Shown one piece after another: positions 24,284 to 32,873 of a stretch of DNA of 64,000 nucleotides. The stretch is from Synechococcus sp. GreenBA-s (GTDB taxonomy: Bacteria; Cyanobacteriota; Cyanobacteriia; PCC-6307; Cyanobiaceae). The stretch covers positions 1 to 64,000 of the forward strand of contig NZ_JAGQBX010000003.1 of NCBI RefSeq assembly GCF_024345855.1, given 5' to 3'. Position 1 is the stretch's first letter; the number at the start of each line of letters is the position of its first letter. Made by a program: the position numbers and the translations under genes. The notes below the pieces were generated by a model that did no database searches, was not told the DNA's origin, and saw only the letters and a program-made list of their open reading frames with translations.

Positions 24284-25390
24284 CTAAGAGGCTGGTTTTC
24301 GGTACAGCTCCTTGAGCAGCTGATAGGCCTCGTTGAGTCGGCGCATCGCGTCGGCGGAGCCGCCGGCATCGGGATGGTGGCGCTGGGCCTGGTCGCGGTA
24401 GGCCTCGCGGATCTCCGCGAGGCTGATCGGCACATTGGGATCGGTGGGCAGCTCCAGCAGGCGCAGGGCGCCATGCACGGTGAGGGTGTGATCGAGGACG
24501 TGAAAGGAGGTGCCGCGCTTCTGGCGACTGCGGGCCCACTGCACGAACCGCGTGATCAGGGTGGGCACCCGCAACGCCAGGGTGCTGCCGCTGAAGGGAT
24601 CCTCCAGGATGCCGGCGGCGAGGATCACCCGCTCGAAGCTGGCGGGACCCTCCTCCCATTGCGGGGCCATCGAAGCGAGGATCTGCTGGGCCAGGCTCCA
24701 GGTGAAGGGTCGTCCCTCGCTCTGGTCGGAACGGGGCCAGAGCTCCCGGGCCAGCCACACCATGGCGGCCTCCAGGGCCTGGGCATTGGCGGGCTGGCCA
24801 TAGATCTCCAGCCAATGGCTCTGGCAGGCCAGGGCCGCCGCCGCCAGATGCTCCGCGCTGATCAGCGCCAGGCCCGGTTCCCGACCCGGGGCCGGCCGTG
24901 GCGGGTGGAGGCTGCGCCGGATCTCCTTCCCCTGGCGCCTGACGAATCCGGGCAGATCAATCCCGCCACCCCCGGCGCCTGAAGCCGCGGCACGGCCAGG
25001 GACCTTCCTCTCGATGGTCTCATCCTGGACCTGAGCCTGGTCTCGCAGACAGTCCAAGGCGGAATAGACGAGAACAATGGCCCCCGTCTCGTTGAGGTCC
25101 GAGTCGTGGCCGTCCTGGGTTGAAGCGGTGGTCGTGGCTTCTGAGGGCTCACCAGCGCCATCGCCAGCCTCGACTCCTGGGGCCTCGCTGAGGGCTTGCA
25201 GCAGGTCCGGCTCATCCTCCTCGTCATCGTCCTCCACACCGTCGAAGAGCTGCTCCAGCAACCGCTGCACGATGTGGCCGCGGTTGCGCAGGCCCCACTC
25301 CGCCTTGAAGGCATCGATCCGCTCCAGCAGGGATTCGCTCAGCTCCAGGCTGATGCGGCGTCGCGCCTCCCCCTGACCGTCGCCCACCAT
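24284..25390 (-). CDS. Ribbon-helix-helix / J-domain fusion protein
   Basis: A 368-aa protein with an unusual order of parts. Residues 8-52 (RRRISLELSESLLERIDAFK..., RNRGHIVQRLLEQLF) look like a ribbon-helix-helix DNA-binding or dimerisation unit. Then comes an acidic run (VEDDDEEDEPD) and a low-complexity linker to about 150. A helical middle domain of unknown type (about 175-300) follows. The C-terminus is a J domain with the HPD motif at 339-341 (RHHPDAGG...RRLNEAYQLLKELY), placed last rather than first as in classical DnaJ. The HPD implies stimulation of a DnaK ATPase. Target unknown; it could couple Hsp70 to a DNA-bound or multimeric client. Confidence 0.8.
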   Translation of the reverse strand: MVGDGQGEARRRISLELSESLLERIDAFKAEWGLRNRGHIVQRLLEQLFDGVEDDDEEDEPDLLQALSEAPGVEAGDGAGEPSEATTTASTQDGHDSDLNETGAIVLVYSALDCLRDQAQVQDETIERKVPGRAAASGAGGGGIDLPGFVRRQGKEIRRSLHPPRPAPGREPGLALISAEHLAAAALACQSHWLEIYGQPANAQALEAAMVWLARELWPRSDQSEGRPFTWSLAQQILASMAPQWEEGPASFERVILAAGILEDPFSGSTLALRVPTLITRFVQWARSRQKRGTSFHVLDHTLTVHGALRLLELPTDPNVPISLAEIREAYRDQAQRHHPDAGGSADAMRRLNEAYQLLKELYRKPAS

Positions 25391-25412
25391 GCCGCCCAGT
25401 CCGCGCCCGAGC

Positions 25413-27365
25413 CTATCGGCCCATCAGGCCTTTCATGAACACCTGCTGGGCATCCACCGCCTGCTGGTAGCGCTCCATCAGCAACTGGCTCATGCGCGCC
25501 GGCGCCAGGTTGGCCGGAGTCGCGCCCGTCAGGACCCCATCGGCAGCACCGAGGGAGCGGTTGATGAGGGGCATCGGCGGGAGGGGTTGGATCCAGGCCG
25601 GCATCAGCTGGGGCGGACGTGGCCTGGGCACCTGCCTGCTGGCAGGAGCAGCCGGCGCGGCAGGGGCCGCATTGGTGGCCGGCATAGCCACGGCTCGCCG
25701 CGGTGCCGGGGCAGGAGCTGGGCGTGGTGCGCCGCCACCGTCCTGGCCGGTGGCGATGGCCGGTGGGGCAGCGGCGGGACGGGCACGCCGCGCGGCGGCG
25801 GCTTCAGCCCGTGCCACCTCGAGCTGCCGCTGCCGCTGCTGCAGCTGGGCCAGCTGCGACGTGGGCACCACGCTGAGCAGATGGCCCGGGGTGGCATCCG
25901 CGGGGTACACCATGCTGACCTTGAGGCGGCTGATCTGGCCCGGCTGGAGGTTGAGGGTGGCCAGGGGCAGGCTCTCGCCGGAGCGCATGCCCACATGCAC
26001 CTCCCGGTAGCCCTCATCGGTCTCGATGCCGATCGAGCCCCGGAAGGCGGTGAAGGTGCGGCCATTGGCCGTGGGATGGCTGAAGACCAGCTCGTGGGGG
26101 CCAGCCCCCTGCAGGGCGAAGTCGAGATCGAAGCGCACCCCGTAGGTGCCCACGTTGTCGAGGGAGGAATCCACCATGCGGCTGGCCAGGGGATTCACCT
26201 GGATCTCGCCGGTGCCGAAGTTGTGGCGATTGGTACTGGTCAGGGGCACGTGCAAGGGGCCCTGGGCCAGGTCGTGGTTGAGGGAGGCCTGATAGCCATC
26301 GCCGATCGACACGCCCGCCACCCGCGAAAAGACCGTGCGGTTCTGGATTTCGGCGAGACGATCGAGGTAGATCCGGCCCGGCGCCAGCCGCCCCTGGTCG
26401 AGAACCGCCACGATGTCGCCGTCGCTCCGAGGATCCTGGGCGGCCACCACGGCCATCTGGAAGGGGCCGTCACTGCGGCCCCGCAGCAGACCGTTGGCGA
26501 TGCCCTTGGCGGGCAGCTGGGTGCTGAAGAGCACCATGCGGCTGCGGGGCGGGATCACCACGGCGTCCGTGAGGCGCCGATCGAGCTGGCGCCGCAGCAT
26601 CTGAATCGCGGTGGCATCGCCGGGGCCCGTGTTCCAGGGCCTGGGGCCGAGCGGCTTCACCCCCATCAGGTAGTTGGGCAGGTAGGGCGCCTCGAAGCTG
26701 TTGCGCACGGCCCCCTGCTCGAAGCGCAGGGTCACCGGGTAGTCGCCGGGGTTGATCAGGATCGTGGCGAGGGTCAACTCACCACGGCGCCTGCCGCCGT
26801 AGCCCATGCGGCTGGCGTCCTGGGGGTTGTACTTGTGGTGGACGTGCAGCCCGAACTCGCCGTTGAACGTGTAGGCGGCGTTGGCCAGCGGCTGGTTGGT
26901 CTCGGCGCTCAGGCCGCTGCCAGGGGCGGTGCTCACGAGGATGCCCGGACCGAGCACCTCCTCGGGCTGGTTGGAGTGCAGCACCGGCACGTTGTTGAAG
27001 CGTCCCTGCAGGGGCCGGGCCGTCTGGCCGGCCATCAGGGCCACGTAGGCGCGTGCCGGCTCGGCCGCAAGGGTTGCACCCGCCACCACGGCGAGCGTCA
27101 CGAACCGGATGGGGGCGAGGGGGCCTGCTGCTCTCAAAATGATGACGGCGTCCTGGGATGGGGCCTTGTCGGCGTGGGCTTCCGGCTCCAGATTTGACCC
27201 CTGGATCCTGCACGGGTTGAAGTCATGGTGAAGCCCGTGGCTGGGACCCTGGCCGAAACCATGTTGGGACCCGTGGTTGGACTCTTGGTTGATCGCGCGG
27301 AAACGGCGCAGGGACAGGCCGGTAAGCGGGCCGGTAAGGGGAAGGCGGAGGGAGGGGTTAGCCAT
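25413..27365 (-). CDS. DUF3370-family secreted protein
   Basis: About 650 aa from the ATG at 27365, cyanobacterial DUF3370 family, function unknown. A hydrophobic signal (FVTLAVVAGATLAAEPARAY) begins only near residue 80. A TTG near 27135 would place it at the N-terminus, and the 77 residues before it are His/Gln/Gly-rich and repeat-like, so the true start may be that TTG. The core (about 95-490) is beta-rich and contains NGEFGLHVHHKYNP, LTLATILINPGDYPVTL and STNRHNFGTGEIQVNPLA. The tail from about 500 is Ala/Pro/Arg-rich and ends with a short helical segment. Likely exported to the periplasm or outer surface. Confidence 0.8.
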   Translation of the reverse strand: MANPSLRLPLTGPLTGLSLRRFRAINQESNHGSQHGFGQGPSHGLHHDFNPCRIQGSNLEPEAHADKAPSQDAVIILRAAGPLAPIRFVTLAVVAGATLAAEPARAYVALMAGQTARPLQGRFNNVPVLHSNQPEEVLGPGILVSTAPGSGLSAETNQPLANAAYTFNGEFGLHVHHKYNPQDASRMGYGGRRRGELTLATILINPGDYPVTLRFEQGAVRNSFEAPYLPNYLMGVKPLGPRPWNTGPGDATAIQMLRRQLDRRLTDAVVIPPRSRMVLFSTQLPAKGIANGLLRGRSDGPFQMAVVAAQDPRSDGDIVAVLDQGRLAPGRIYLDRLAEIQNRTVFSRVAGVSIGDGYQASLNHDLAQGPLHVPLTSTNRHNFGTGEIQVNPLASRMVDSSLDNVGTYGVRFDLDFALQGAGPHELVFSHPTANGRTFTAFRGSIGIETDEGYREVHVGMRSGESLPLATLNLQPGQISRLKVSMVYPADATPGHLLSVVPTSQLAQLQQRQRQLEVARAEAAAARRARPAAAPPAIATGQDGGGAPRPAPAPAPRRAVAMPATNAAPAAPAAPASRQVPRPRPPQLMPAWIQPLPPMPLINRSLGAADGVLTGATPANLAPARMSQLLMERYQQAVDAQQVFMKGLMGR

Positions 27366-27417
27366 CGCGGCGGGCTGGGGCCGGCCGCTAGAACGTTTCA
27401 ATCCTGAAGATTTTCCC

Positions 27418-27600
27418 ATGCTTCCGCCCTTCTTCTGCTGTGCCGATGGAGAAAGCGCTCTGCAGCAGCGCCGCCGCCATCAGGAACGCAAGCTTCAGGC
27501 CCTGACGTTCTGGCGTGACGGCCTCGAACGCCAGCTGGCCGCCATCAACGCCGCCATCAGCACGTTGCAGCGCCAGATGGAGCAGCCAGGCGACGCCTGA
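27418..27600 (+). CDS. Small conserved-type cysteine/coiled-coil protein
   Basis: A 60-aa product starting MLPPFFCCADGESALQQRRR, with a CC pair at 7-8 and then an amphipathic helix rich in Gln/Arg (LQALTFWRDGLERQLAAINAAISTLQRQM) that could form a coiled coil. It diverges from the DUF3370 gene and overlaps the 3' end of the sigma factor gene by 44 bp. It reads like a real small protein, but I cannot name a family. Confidence 0.55.
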   Translation: MLPPFFCCADGESALQQRRRHQERKLQALTFWRDGLERQLAAINAAISTLQRQMEQPGDA

Positions 27601-28312
27601 GCAGCTCCAGGCCCAGGCGCAGCTGACGGTGCACGGTGCTCGGGCTCGTGTGCCAGCGCCGCGCCACCTGCCGCAGGCTCTCGCCCTGAAGCACCACGGC
27701 CCTGATCGCCTGCTGGGGCCGTCCGGCGAGCTGATCCAGCACCGCCAGGGCCTCGCCCGCCCCCTCCGCGATCGGCTCGGGCTCTTCGGCCTCGGGCTCG
27801 CTGATCCGGTCCAGGGGCACGAGCCGCACCCGGGCGGGACACTGCTGAAGACCCTGCCACTGCTGCTCGCTCAGGCCCAGGACCTGGCGCAGACGCTCCG
27901 CCGTCGGTCTGGGTTGACCGGCTGCCGAGAGCTCCTGGCAGGCGCTGGCTAGGCGCCGCTCCAGCTCCTGGCGGCGGCGGGAGACGCGCACCAGAGGCCC
28001 ATGGTCGCGAAGGTAGTGAAGGATGGCCCCGCGGATGTGGGGCCGGGCGAAGGCCTCGAAGGGCACCCCCTGGCCGCTGCGATACAGCTCCGCGGCCCGC
28101 AGCAGCCCCAGCAGCCCCACCTGGTTCAGGTCGTCGCGGGGTTCGGGGCTGACGCCGGCATAGTGGATCGCGATCGGCTGCACCAGGCCGATGTAGCGCT
28201 CCACCCGCTGGTTGCGCCGGTGCTGGGCGCTGGAGGCGGCGGGATTGCGCCGCTGGCGGCAGGGCCGGGACTGGGGGCTGCCCGGCTGAGGATGGGGACG
28301 GTGCGACGCCAT
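27557..28312 (-). CDS. Type-3 (SigF-like) RNA polymerase sigma factor
   Basis: A 251-aa sigma-70 family factor. Region 2 spans about 35-110: RYIGLVQPIAIHYA, DDLNQVGLLGLLRAAELY, PFEAFARPHIRGAILHYLRDHGPLVRVSRR. A variable region 3 follows. Region 4 is near 205-240, with the HTH GESLRQVARRWHTSPSTVHRQLRLGLELL. Region 1 is absent, and the RDHGPLVRVSRR junction is typical of SigB/SigF/SigJ-type factors, which in cyanobacteria control motility, stress or envelope genes. It lies 113 bp after the Ap4A phosphorylase gene on the same strand. No anti-sigma factor is visible nearby. Confidence 0.88.
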   Translation of the reverse strand: MASHRPHPQPGSPQSRPCRQRRNPAASSAQHRRNQRVERYIGLVQPIAIHYAGVSPEPRDDLNQVGLLGLLRAAELYRSGQGVPFEAFARPHIRGAILHYLRDHGPLVRVSRRRQELERRLASACQELSAAGQPRPTAERLRQVLGLSEQQWQGLQQCPARVRLVPLDRISEPEAEEPEPIAEGAGEALAVLDQLAGRPQQAIRAVVLQGESLRQVARRWHTSPSTVHRQLRLGLELLRRRLAAPSGAATC

Positions 28313-28425
28313 GGCGGATCAGGGTTGGTGAGGGGTTCGGAGCCCTTGGGGCCCTGTTCCACAAAGCCCTGAACGGCCGTGGCCCGGCCAGCGTGGAATC
28401 ACCTGAGTTGCGGCCGAAGCAGGCC

Positions 28426-29289
28426 TCAGCTCCGCTCCGGCTCGGCCACCGCCTGCAGCAGCGCCATGGGCCCATGGCGCTCCAGCCAGGCCAGGTCGGA
28501 GTGCTCGGTGAGCAGCAGGCAGCCCGCAAAGCCCAGGGCGTTGACGCTGAAGCCCGCCCAGTGCTCCTGATGGCGGCGGATGGTCAGGAACCAGTCGTCG
28601 TCGAACAGGAGGTTGTAGGGGTGGCGCGGCGCCGGATCCTGGCTGGGGCAACCCAGCCCCAGGGCGGCGGCATGCTCGCGGTAGAGCTGCGGAAGATCAG
28701 CCGAGGCCGCTCCTGCTGGCCCGGCTGCCGATCCAGCCGGGCGGCGGCGGCTGAGGCGGTAACGCCAGGGCCAGGGCCCCTGGGAACCCTGCAGCTGGGC
28801 CAGGTGAGCGGCGGCCAGGGGACAGCTGGCCTCACCGGCCTGGCGCGGCAGCAGCTGCAGGTGCCGGTGGGGTTGGCTGGCACCGGCGGCGGCGCAGCTG
28901 TTGAAGAACCACAGCCCGCCCGTATCGCCGCCCACCTGCTCCACCGCGGCCCAGTCGTGGGAGTCGAGCCAGCCGGCCTGGGGCTGCCACTGCTGGGTGA
29001 TCAGCAGCACATGGCCCTGCTGCACGGGGAACTTGTTGAGCAGCAGCAGATGGCGATCACCCAGGCGACTCACCTCCAGGCGAGGGTCCCAGGGCAGAAA
29101 GGGATTGGGCCGGGGGCCGGAGCTGCGCAGGTGCTTGGGCGTGGCGGACACGAGCCGCCGCACCACAAAGGGCTCCCAGGCACCCGGGCTGACCAGCTCC
29201 GTGGCCAGGGGCACTAGGGCCCCGCTCTCCAGGGCGGAGGCGCTGCGGGCGAGGGCCGCCTGCCAGTAGGTCTGGGGCCGTGGCAGCAC
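28426..29289 (-). CDS. Ap4A phosphorylase (ATP adenylyltransferase)
   Basis: A 287-aa GalT/HIT-superfamily enzyme that phosphorolyses diadenosine tetraphosphate to ATP and ADP. The catalytic motif is HRHLQLLP near 139-146 (H-x-H-x-Q-x-x-P), preceded by FFNSCAAAGASQPHRHL. The N-terminus has NPFLPWDPRLEV and LLLLNKFPVQQGHVLLITQ, the C-terminus YNLLFDDDWFLTIRR, all typical of the Apa1/Apa2 family. It sits 6 bp after the SpoIID-like gene. Ap4A is a stress-related nucleotide, and the next gene downstream encodes a sigma factor. Confidence 0.92.
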   Translation of the reverse strand: MLPRPQTYWQAALARSASALESGALVPLATELVSPGAWEPFVVRRLVSATPKHLRSSGPRPNPFLPWDPRLEVSRLGDRHLLLLNKFPVQQGHVLLITQQWQPQAGWLDSHDWAAVEQVGGDTGGLWFFNSCAAAGASQPHRHLQLLPRQAGEASCPLAAAHLAQLQGSQGPWPWRYRLSRRRPAGSAAGPAGAASADLPQLYREHAAALGLGCPSQDPAPRHPYNLLFDDDWFLTIRRHQEHWAGFSVNALGFAGCLLLTEHSDLAWLERHGPMALLQAVAEPERS

Positions 29290-29295
29290 GGCTGC

Positions 29296-30318
29296 TCAGC
29301 TCGGGCCGGCCTTGAGCCGGGCCAGGGAGGCCCCCTGGTAGTAACGACCCAGGATGGCGTTGTAGGGCTGTCCCTGGCTGGCCAGGGCCTGGGCGCCCTC
29401 CTGGCTCATGCTGGCGCCCAGGTGGCCGTGGGCCTCGGCGCTGATCTGGCTGTTGGCCGCATAGAGGCTCTCGACGATGCCGCCCTGGTAGCTCAGAATG
29501 ATGCCGGCGGTCTGGCGGGCAGCCTGACGGGTGCGCTCGGTGCTGCTTGCCAGCCCGTTGTAGGCCTGCCAGCGGGTGGTGTCGCCCAGGTGCCAGTGGG
29601 CACTGGCGGGCCGGGCCATGTGGGCAAGGGCGTAGGAGCGGGCGGCCACCGCCTGGGCCTTAAGGGCCTCCAGGTTCCAGGAACTGGGCATTTCCGAGCC
29701 CACCACCGAGGCGATGTAGTCCTCCAGGGAGAGGTGGTTCACCAGCCGCAGGCGGCCGTCCTCGTACACCAGCCGCAGCCGGCCCATATAGGCCTTGCCG
29801 TTGATCAGCAGGGCCTGGCCCGCACTGGTCTCCAGCCAGGCCTCGCCATCCACGCCGGCGGCGCCGAGATCGGGCCCCTGGCCGGCGCTGCCCTGCTGCA
29901 GTACCGCCCCATCGCGGCTGCGCAGCCACCAGGGACCGGTGGCCCCCAGGCTGGGATTACCGCCCTGCCGCAGCAGGGCCACGCGGATCTCCAGGTTCAG
30001 GGGGGTACCCGCCGCCGGTTCCGCCAGGGAGAGGGAGCCAGGGGCCTCCGGACCGGCAGCCTGGGCCCGCTGCGACTGGACACCGCGCAGATCCTCGCGG
30101 GCGTCATCGGCGACGGCCCGCGGCGGTGGCGCCTCCAGCAGGGCCGCCAGCATCGGGCCGCTGAGGGTGGTGCGCTGGGGCATCAGCCCCTGGGCGGCGA
30201 AGCCGATCACCAGGGCGCCCATGCCCATCGGAGCTCCCAGCAGCACAGTGCGCACGTGCTGGCGGCGCCACAGGCGCAGGGGATGCAGGTGGGCCAATCG
30301 CTTCAGCCGCCGTGGCAC
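29296..30318 (-). CDS. SpoIID/LytB-domain protein
   Basis: About 340 aa from a GTG at 30318; an ATG at 30387 is the alternative but would overlap phzF by 85 bp. A membrane segment or signal anchor (TVLLGAPMGMGALVIGFAAQGL) is near residue 22. The SpoIID domain fills the C-terminal half: LSLEDYIASVVGSEMPSSWNLEALKAQAVAARSYAL-type block (about 210-245), then STERTRQAARQTAGIIL and a final YYQGASLARL. In Bacillus SpoIID is a lytic transglycosylase acting on denuded glycan; cyanobacterial relatives are likely envelope enzymes or amidase enhancers. The key Glu of the SEMP motif is present. Confidence 0.85.
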   Translation of the reverse strand: MPRRLKRLAHLHPLRLWRRQHVRTVLLGAPMGMGALVIGFAAQGLMPQRTTLSGPMLAALLEAPPPRAVADDAREDLRGVQSQRAQAAGPEAPGSLSLAEPAAGTPLNLEIRVALLRQGGNPSLGATGPWWLRSRDGAVLQQGSAGQGPDLGAAGVDGEAWLETSAGQALLINGKAYMGRLRLVYEDGRLRLVNHLSLEDYIASVVGSEMPSSWNLEALKAQAVAARSYALAHMARPASAHWHLGDTTRWQAYNGLASSTERTRQAARQTAGIILSYQGGIVESLYAANSQISAEAHGHLGASMSQEGAQALASQGQPYNAILGRYYQGASLARLKAGPS

Positions 30319-31298
30319 ACGGACCAGTCGCAGGGTCCCCAGGGGCCCCCTGCCGCGCCATAGCCAGCGTCCACGCGCCCATCCCATAGGAGGTGGCCTG
30401 TTCCGGTGAGCCGCACCAGCCCGGGGGCCGGTACTTCGCAGTGCATTCCACCACGGCGCTGGGAACACTGCCATCCGACCACCCGCTGGCGCTCCAGCCG
30501 GGCACACCACCAGGGGGCCACCAGGGCATGGGCCGAGCCCGTCACCGGATCCTCCGCGATCCCCAGGTCCGGTGCGAAGAAGCGCAGCTGATAGTCGGCT
30601 CCGCAGCCGAGAACGGCGGGTCGCTGCGCCGGGTCCAGGTCCGCCAGGCCCTGCATCAGCACCAGGCCCCGGCGGTCCGGCCCCTGCAGTCGCTCCGCGA
30701 CCCCTGCCAGGTCCGCCAGCGCAAAGCCGTCGGGCAGCAGGGCCACCCGGTAGCCCAGGGCCGAGCCCCAGTAACCCAGGGGCTCCACGCCCAGCAGCTC
30801 CGCCAGGTAGGGGGGCGTCATCTCTGCCGTGAGGCCGCCGCTGGGCAGATCCAGGCTGATGGCGACGGGACTGCGGGCGACGGGCCCGCCGCCGGCAGGC
30901 TGGCTGGCCTGGCGCTGGCGGGGATGGAGCTGCACCCGCAGGCCGCCGCTGCGGCTGTGGAGCCGCAGTTCCGCCCCCGGCGCCAGCTGCCCCCAGTGGC
31001 CCAGGGCCAGGGCCGCCGCCAGGGTGGCGTGGCCGCAGAGGGGCACCTCACAGCTGGGGGTGAACCAGCGCAGGGCCCAGGCGCCATCGGCCAGGGGCAA
31101 CAGAAAGGCCGTCTCGGACTGGTTGAAGCTGGCGGCCAGGGCCTGCATCCAGCCAGCGGCGGCCGGCTGCTCCAGCCGCACCACCGCCGCGCCATTGCCC
31201 TGCAACGGGCCCGCCGCAAAGGCCTCCACCAGCAGGGCCTGCACTGGCGCTGGGGAGCCGGCGGCCTGACCAGGGGCGGGCGTGGCCTCCGGACTCAT
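30303..31298 (-). CDS. PhzF-family isomerase-like protein
   Basis: A 331-aa PhzF/epimerase-fold protein. N-terminal signature VEAFAAGPLQGNGAAVVRLE near 27-46; the catalytic Glu is in FNQSETAFLLPL near 63; CGHATLAAALAL near 92 is the second phosphate/substrate loop; DLGIAEDPVTGSAHALVAPW near 246 is the family C-terminal motif. The family includes PhzF of phenazine synthesis but most members have unknown metabolites. There are no phenazine genes nearby. Its start overlaps the stop of gpsA by 4 bp, so it is coupled to gpsA. Confidence 0.9.
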   Translation of the reverse strand: MSPEATPAPGQAAGSPAPVQALLVEAFAAGPLQGNGAAVVRLEQPAAAGWMQALAASFNQSETAFLLPLADGAWALRWFTPSCEVPLCGHATLAAALALGHWGQLAPGAELRLHSRSGGLRVQLHPRQRQASQPAGGGPVARSPVAISLDLPSGGLTAEMTPPYLAELLGVEPLGYWGSALGYRVALLPDGFALADLAGVAERLQGPDRRGLVLMQGLADLDPAQRPAVLGCGADYQLRFFAPDLGIAEDPVTGSAHALVAPWWCARLERQRVVGWQCSQRRGGMHCEVPAPGLVRLTGTGHLLWDGRVDAGYGAAGGPWGPCDWSVCHGG

Positions 31299-32293
31299 GC
31301 CGGCCGTCCCGCGGCCTCGGTTCCCGCCTCTGCCGAGCCGGCGGCCAGGGGGCTGGCCGCAGCCCCCTGGAGCACCGGCAGGCGCTCCTCCTTGAGGTCG
31401 CGTTCCATCAGGCGGCGCACGGCCTGGCGCGGCTCGGCGGTGCCCCGGATCAGGGCCAGCACCTCGGCGCTGATCGGCAGATGCCAGCCCCTCTCCCCGG
31501 CCAGGGCCATCACCGCCGCTGCCGTGGAGACCCCCTCCACGGTGGCGCCGATCCGAGCGATGGCCGCCTCGCTGGCCACGCCCTCGGCCAGCAGCAGCCC
31601 GTAGCGGTAGTTGCGGCTCAAGGAACTGTTGGCCGTTGCCAGCAGGTCGCCCAGGCCAGCCAGGCCGTAGAGGCTGCCAGGTTCGCCGCCCAGCTCGCCG
31701 ATCACCAGACCCATCTCCACCAGGGCGCGGCAGAGCAGCGAGGCCTTGGCATTGGCCCCCAGCCCGAGGCCATCGCAGACCCCGGCCGCCACCGCCATCA
31801 CGTTCTTGAGGGCCCCGGCCACCTCGGTGCCGGTGGGATCACCGTTGGTGTAGAGCCGCAGCCGCTCCGAGCTGAGGGCATGCTGCAGCCGGCGCGCCAG
31901 GGCGCCGTGCTCGGAGGCCAGCACACTCGCGGCCGGCAGGCCCTGGGCCAGCTCCGCCGCCAGGTTGGGGCCGCTCAGCACCAGCAGCGGGATGGCGGAA
32001 TTGTGGCGGGCCCAGAGCTGGGCCGGTGTGCAGCGCTGCTCCAGATCGATGCCCTTGCTGCAGCTCACCAGCGGCAAATCGGCTGGCCAGGCCGGGCCCA
32101 GCCGGGCGGCCAGGTCGCGCACGCCCGCCATCGCCACCGCCACCAGCACCAGGTCCTGGCCCTGGAGCACGGCGGCCGGGTCGCCGCCCCTGCTGCGGGT
32201 CCAGCCCTGCACGTCGTGGCCCTGGTCGCTGAACAGCCGGGCCAGGGTCTCGCCCCAGGCACCCAGTCCCAGCACGCCGATCTTCAGGCCCAT
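31295..32293 (-). CDS. gpsA: Glycerol-3-phosphate dehydrogenase [NAD(P)+]
   Basis: A 332-aa enzyme reducing dihydroxyacetone phosphate to sn-glycerol-3-phosphate for phospholipids. Rossmann motif GVLGLGAWGETLARL at about 6-20; the substrate-lysine block CSKGI near 90; GPNLAAELAQGLPAA near 125; the active-site GALKNVMAVAAGVCDGLGLGANAKA near 178; GLAGLGDLLATANSSLSRNYRYG near 235. A slightly earlier in-frame ATG at 32311 adds six residues. It is the first gene of a gpsA-phzF-spoIID-Ap4A phosphorylase run. Confidence 0.96.
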   Translation of the reverse strand: MGLKIGVLGLGAWGETLARLFSDQGHDVQGWTRSRGGDPAAVLQGQDLVLVAVAMAGVRDLAARLGPAWPADLPLVSCSKGIDLEQRCTPAQLWARHNSAIPLLVLSGPNLAAELAQGLPAASVLASEHGALARRLQHALSSERLRLYTNGDPTGTEVAGALKNVMAVAAGVCDGLGLGANAKASLLCRALVEMGLVIGELGGEPGSLYGLAGLGDLLATANSSLSRNYRYGLLLAEGVASEAAIARIGATVEGVSTAAAVMALAGERGWHLPISAEVLALIRGTAEPRQAVRRLMERDLKEERLPVLQGAAASPLAAGSAEAGTEAAGRPA

Positions 32294-32350
32294 GGGGCCA
32301 TCATGGGCCATGGACCGAGCCGGCCCGCGGGCGCCGATCGCCGCTGCGGT

Positions 32351-32737
32351 TCACACCTTGGCGGCATGGGCCTGGAGCACCTCCAGGGGAATCACCTCCA
32401 GGGCGCTCTGCTCACAGGCCTCGAGGCGCACGGCCGGGGGCACCCCGTCCTCGTAGGCCTCGAGCCAGCGCGCGGCGCACACACACCAGTGGTCGCCGGG
32501 CCTGAGGCCCGGAAAGCCGTAGGCGGGCGCCGGGGTGGAGAGGTCGTTGCCCTGGGCACGGGTGTAGCTGAGGAAGCGCTCATCCACCACGCAGCAGACC
32601 GTGTGGCGGCCCAGGTCGGCGCCGTTGGTGCGGCAGCTGCCATCGCGGAACCAGCCGGTCATGGGCTCACAGCTGCAGATCTGCAGCGGGTCGCCGAGCA
32701 CGTTGAGGGCCTGGCTGGCGGGCGGGGTTGGGGTCAC
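32351..32737 (-). CDS. DUF2237-family Cys-rich protein
   Basis: About 128 aa from a GTG near 32737; the ATG at 32854 overlaps the divergent gene's upstream region and adds a low-complexity leader. Family text: NVLGDPLQICSCEPMTGWFRDGSC, GRHTVCCVVDERFLSYTRAQGNDLSTP, FPGLRPGDHWCVCAARWLEAYEDG. The eight or so conserved Cys residues suggest metal binding or disulfides. Function of DUF2237 is unknown; it is widespread in bacteria. Confidence 0.88.
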   Translation of the reverse strand: MTPTPPASQALNVLGDPLQICSCEPMTGWFRDGSCRTNGADLGRHTVCCVVDERFLSYTRAQGNDLSTPAPAYGFPGLRPGDHWCVCAARWLEAYEDGVPPAVRLEACEQSALEVIPLEVLQAHAAKV

Positions 32738-32873
32738 AGCGATCCGGGTCAGGGGCGCGATCAGGAGTGGCCCACGGCCCGAGTCTGGCGAAGGAGTGGC
32801 ACAAAATGCGGCCGGGGAGTTGACGGAATCGGGGGGGAGCGCGTTAAAGGTCATTCACCACCGACCCCCCTAC

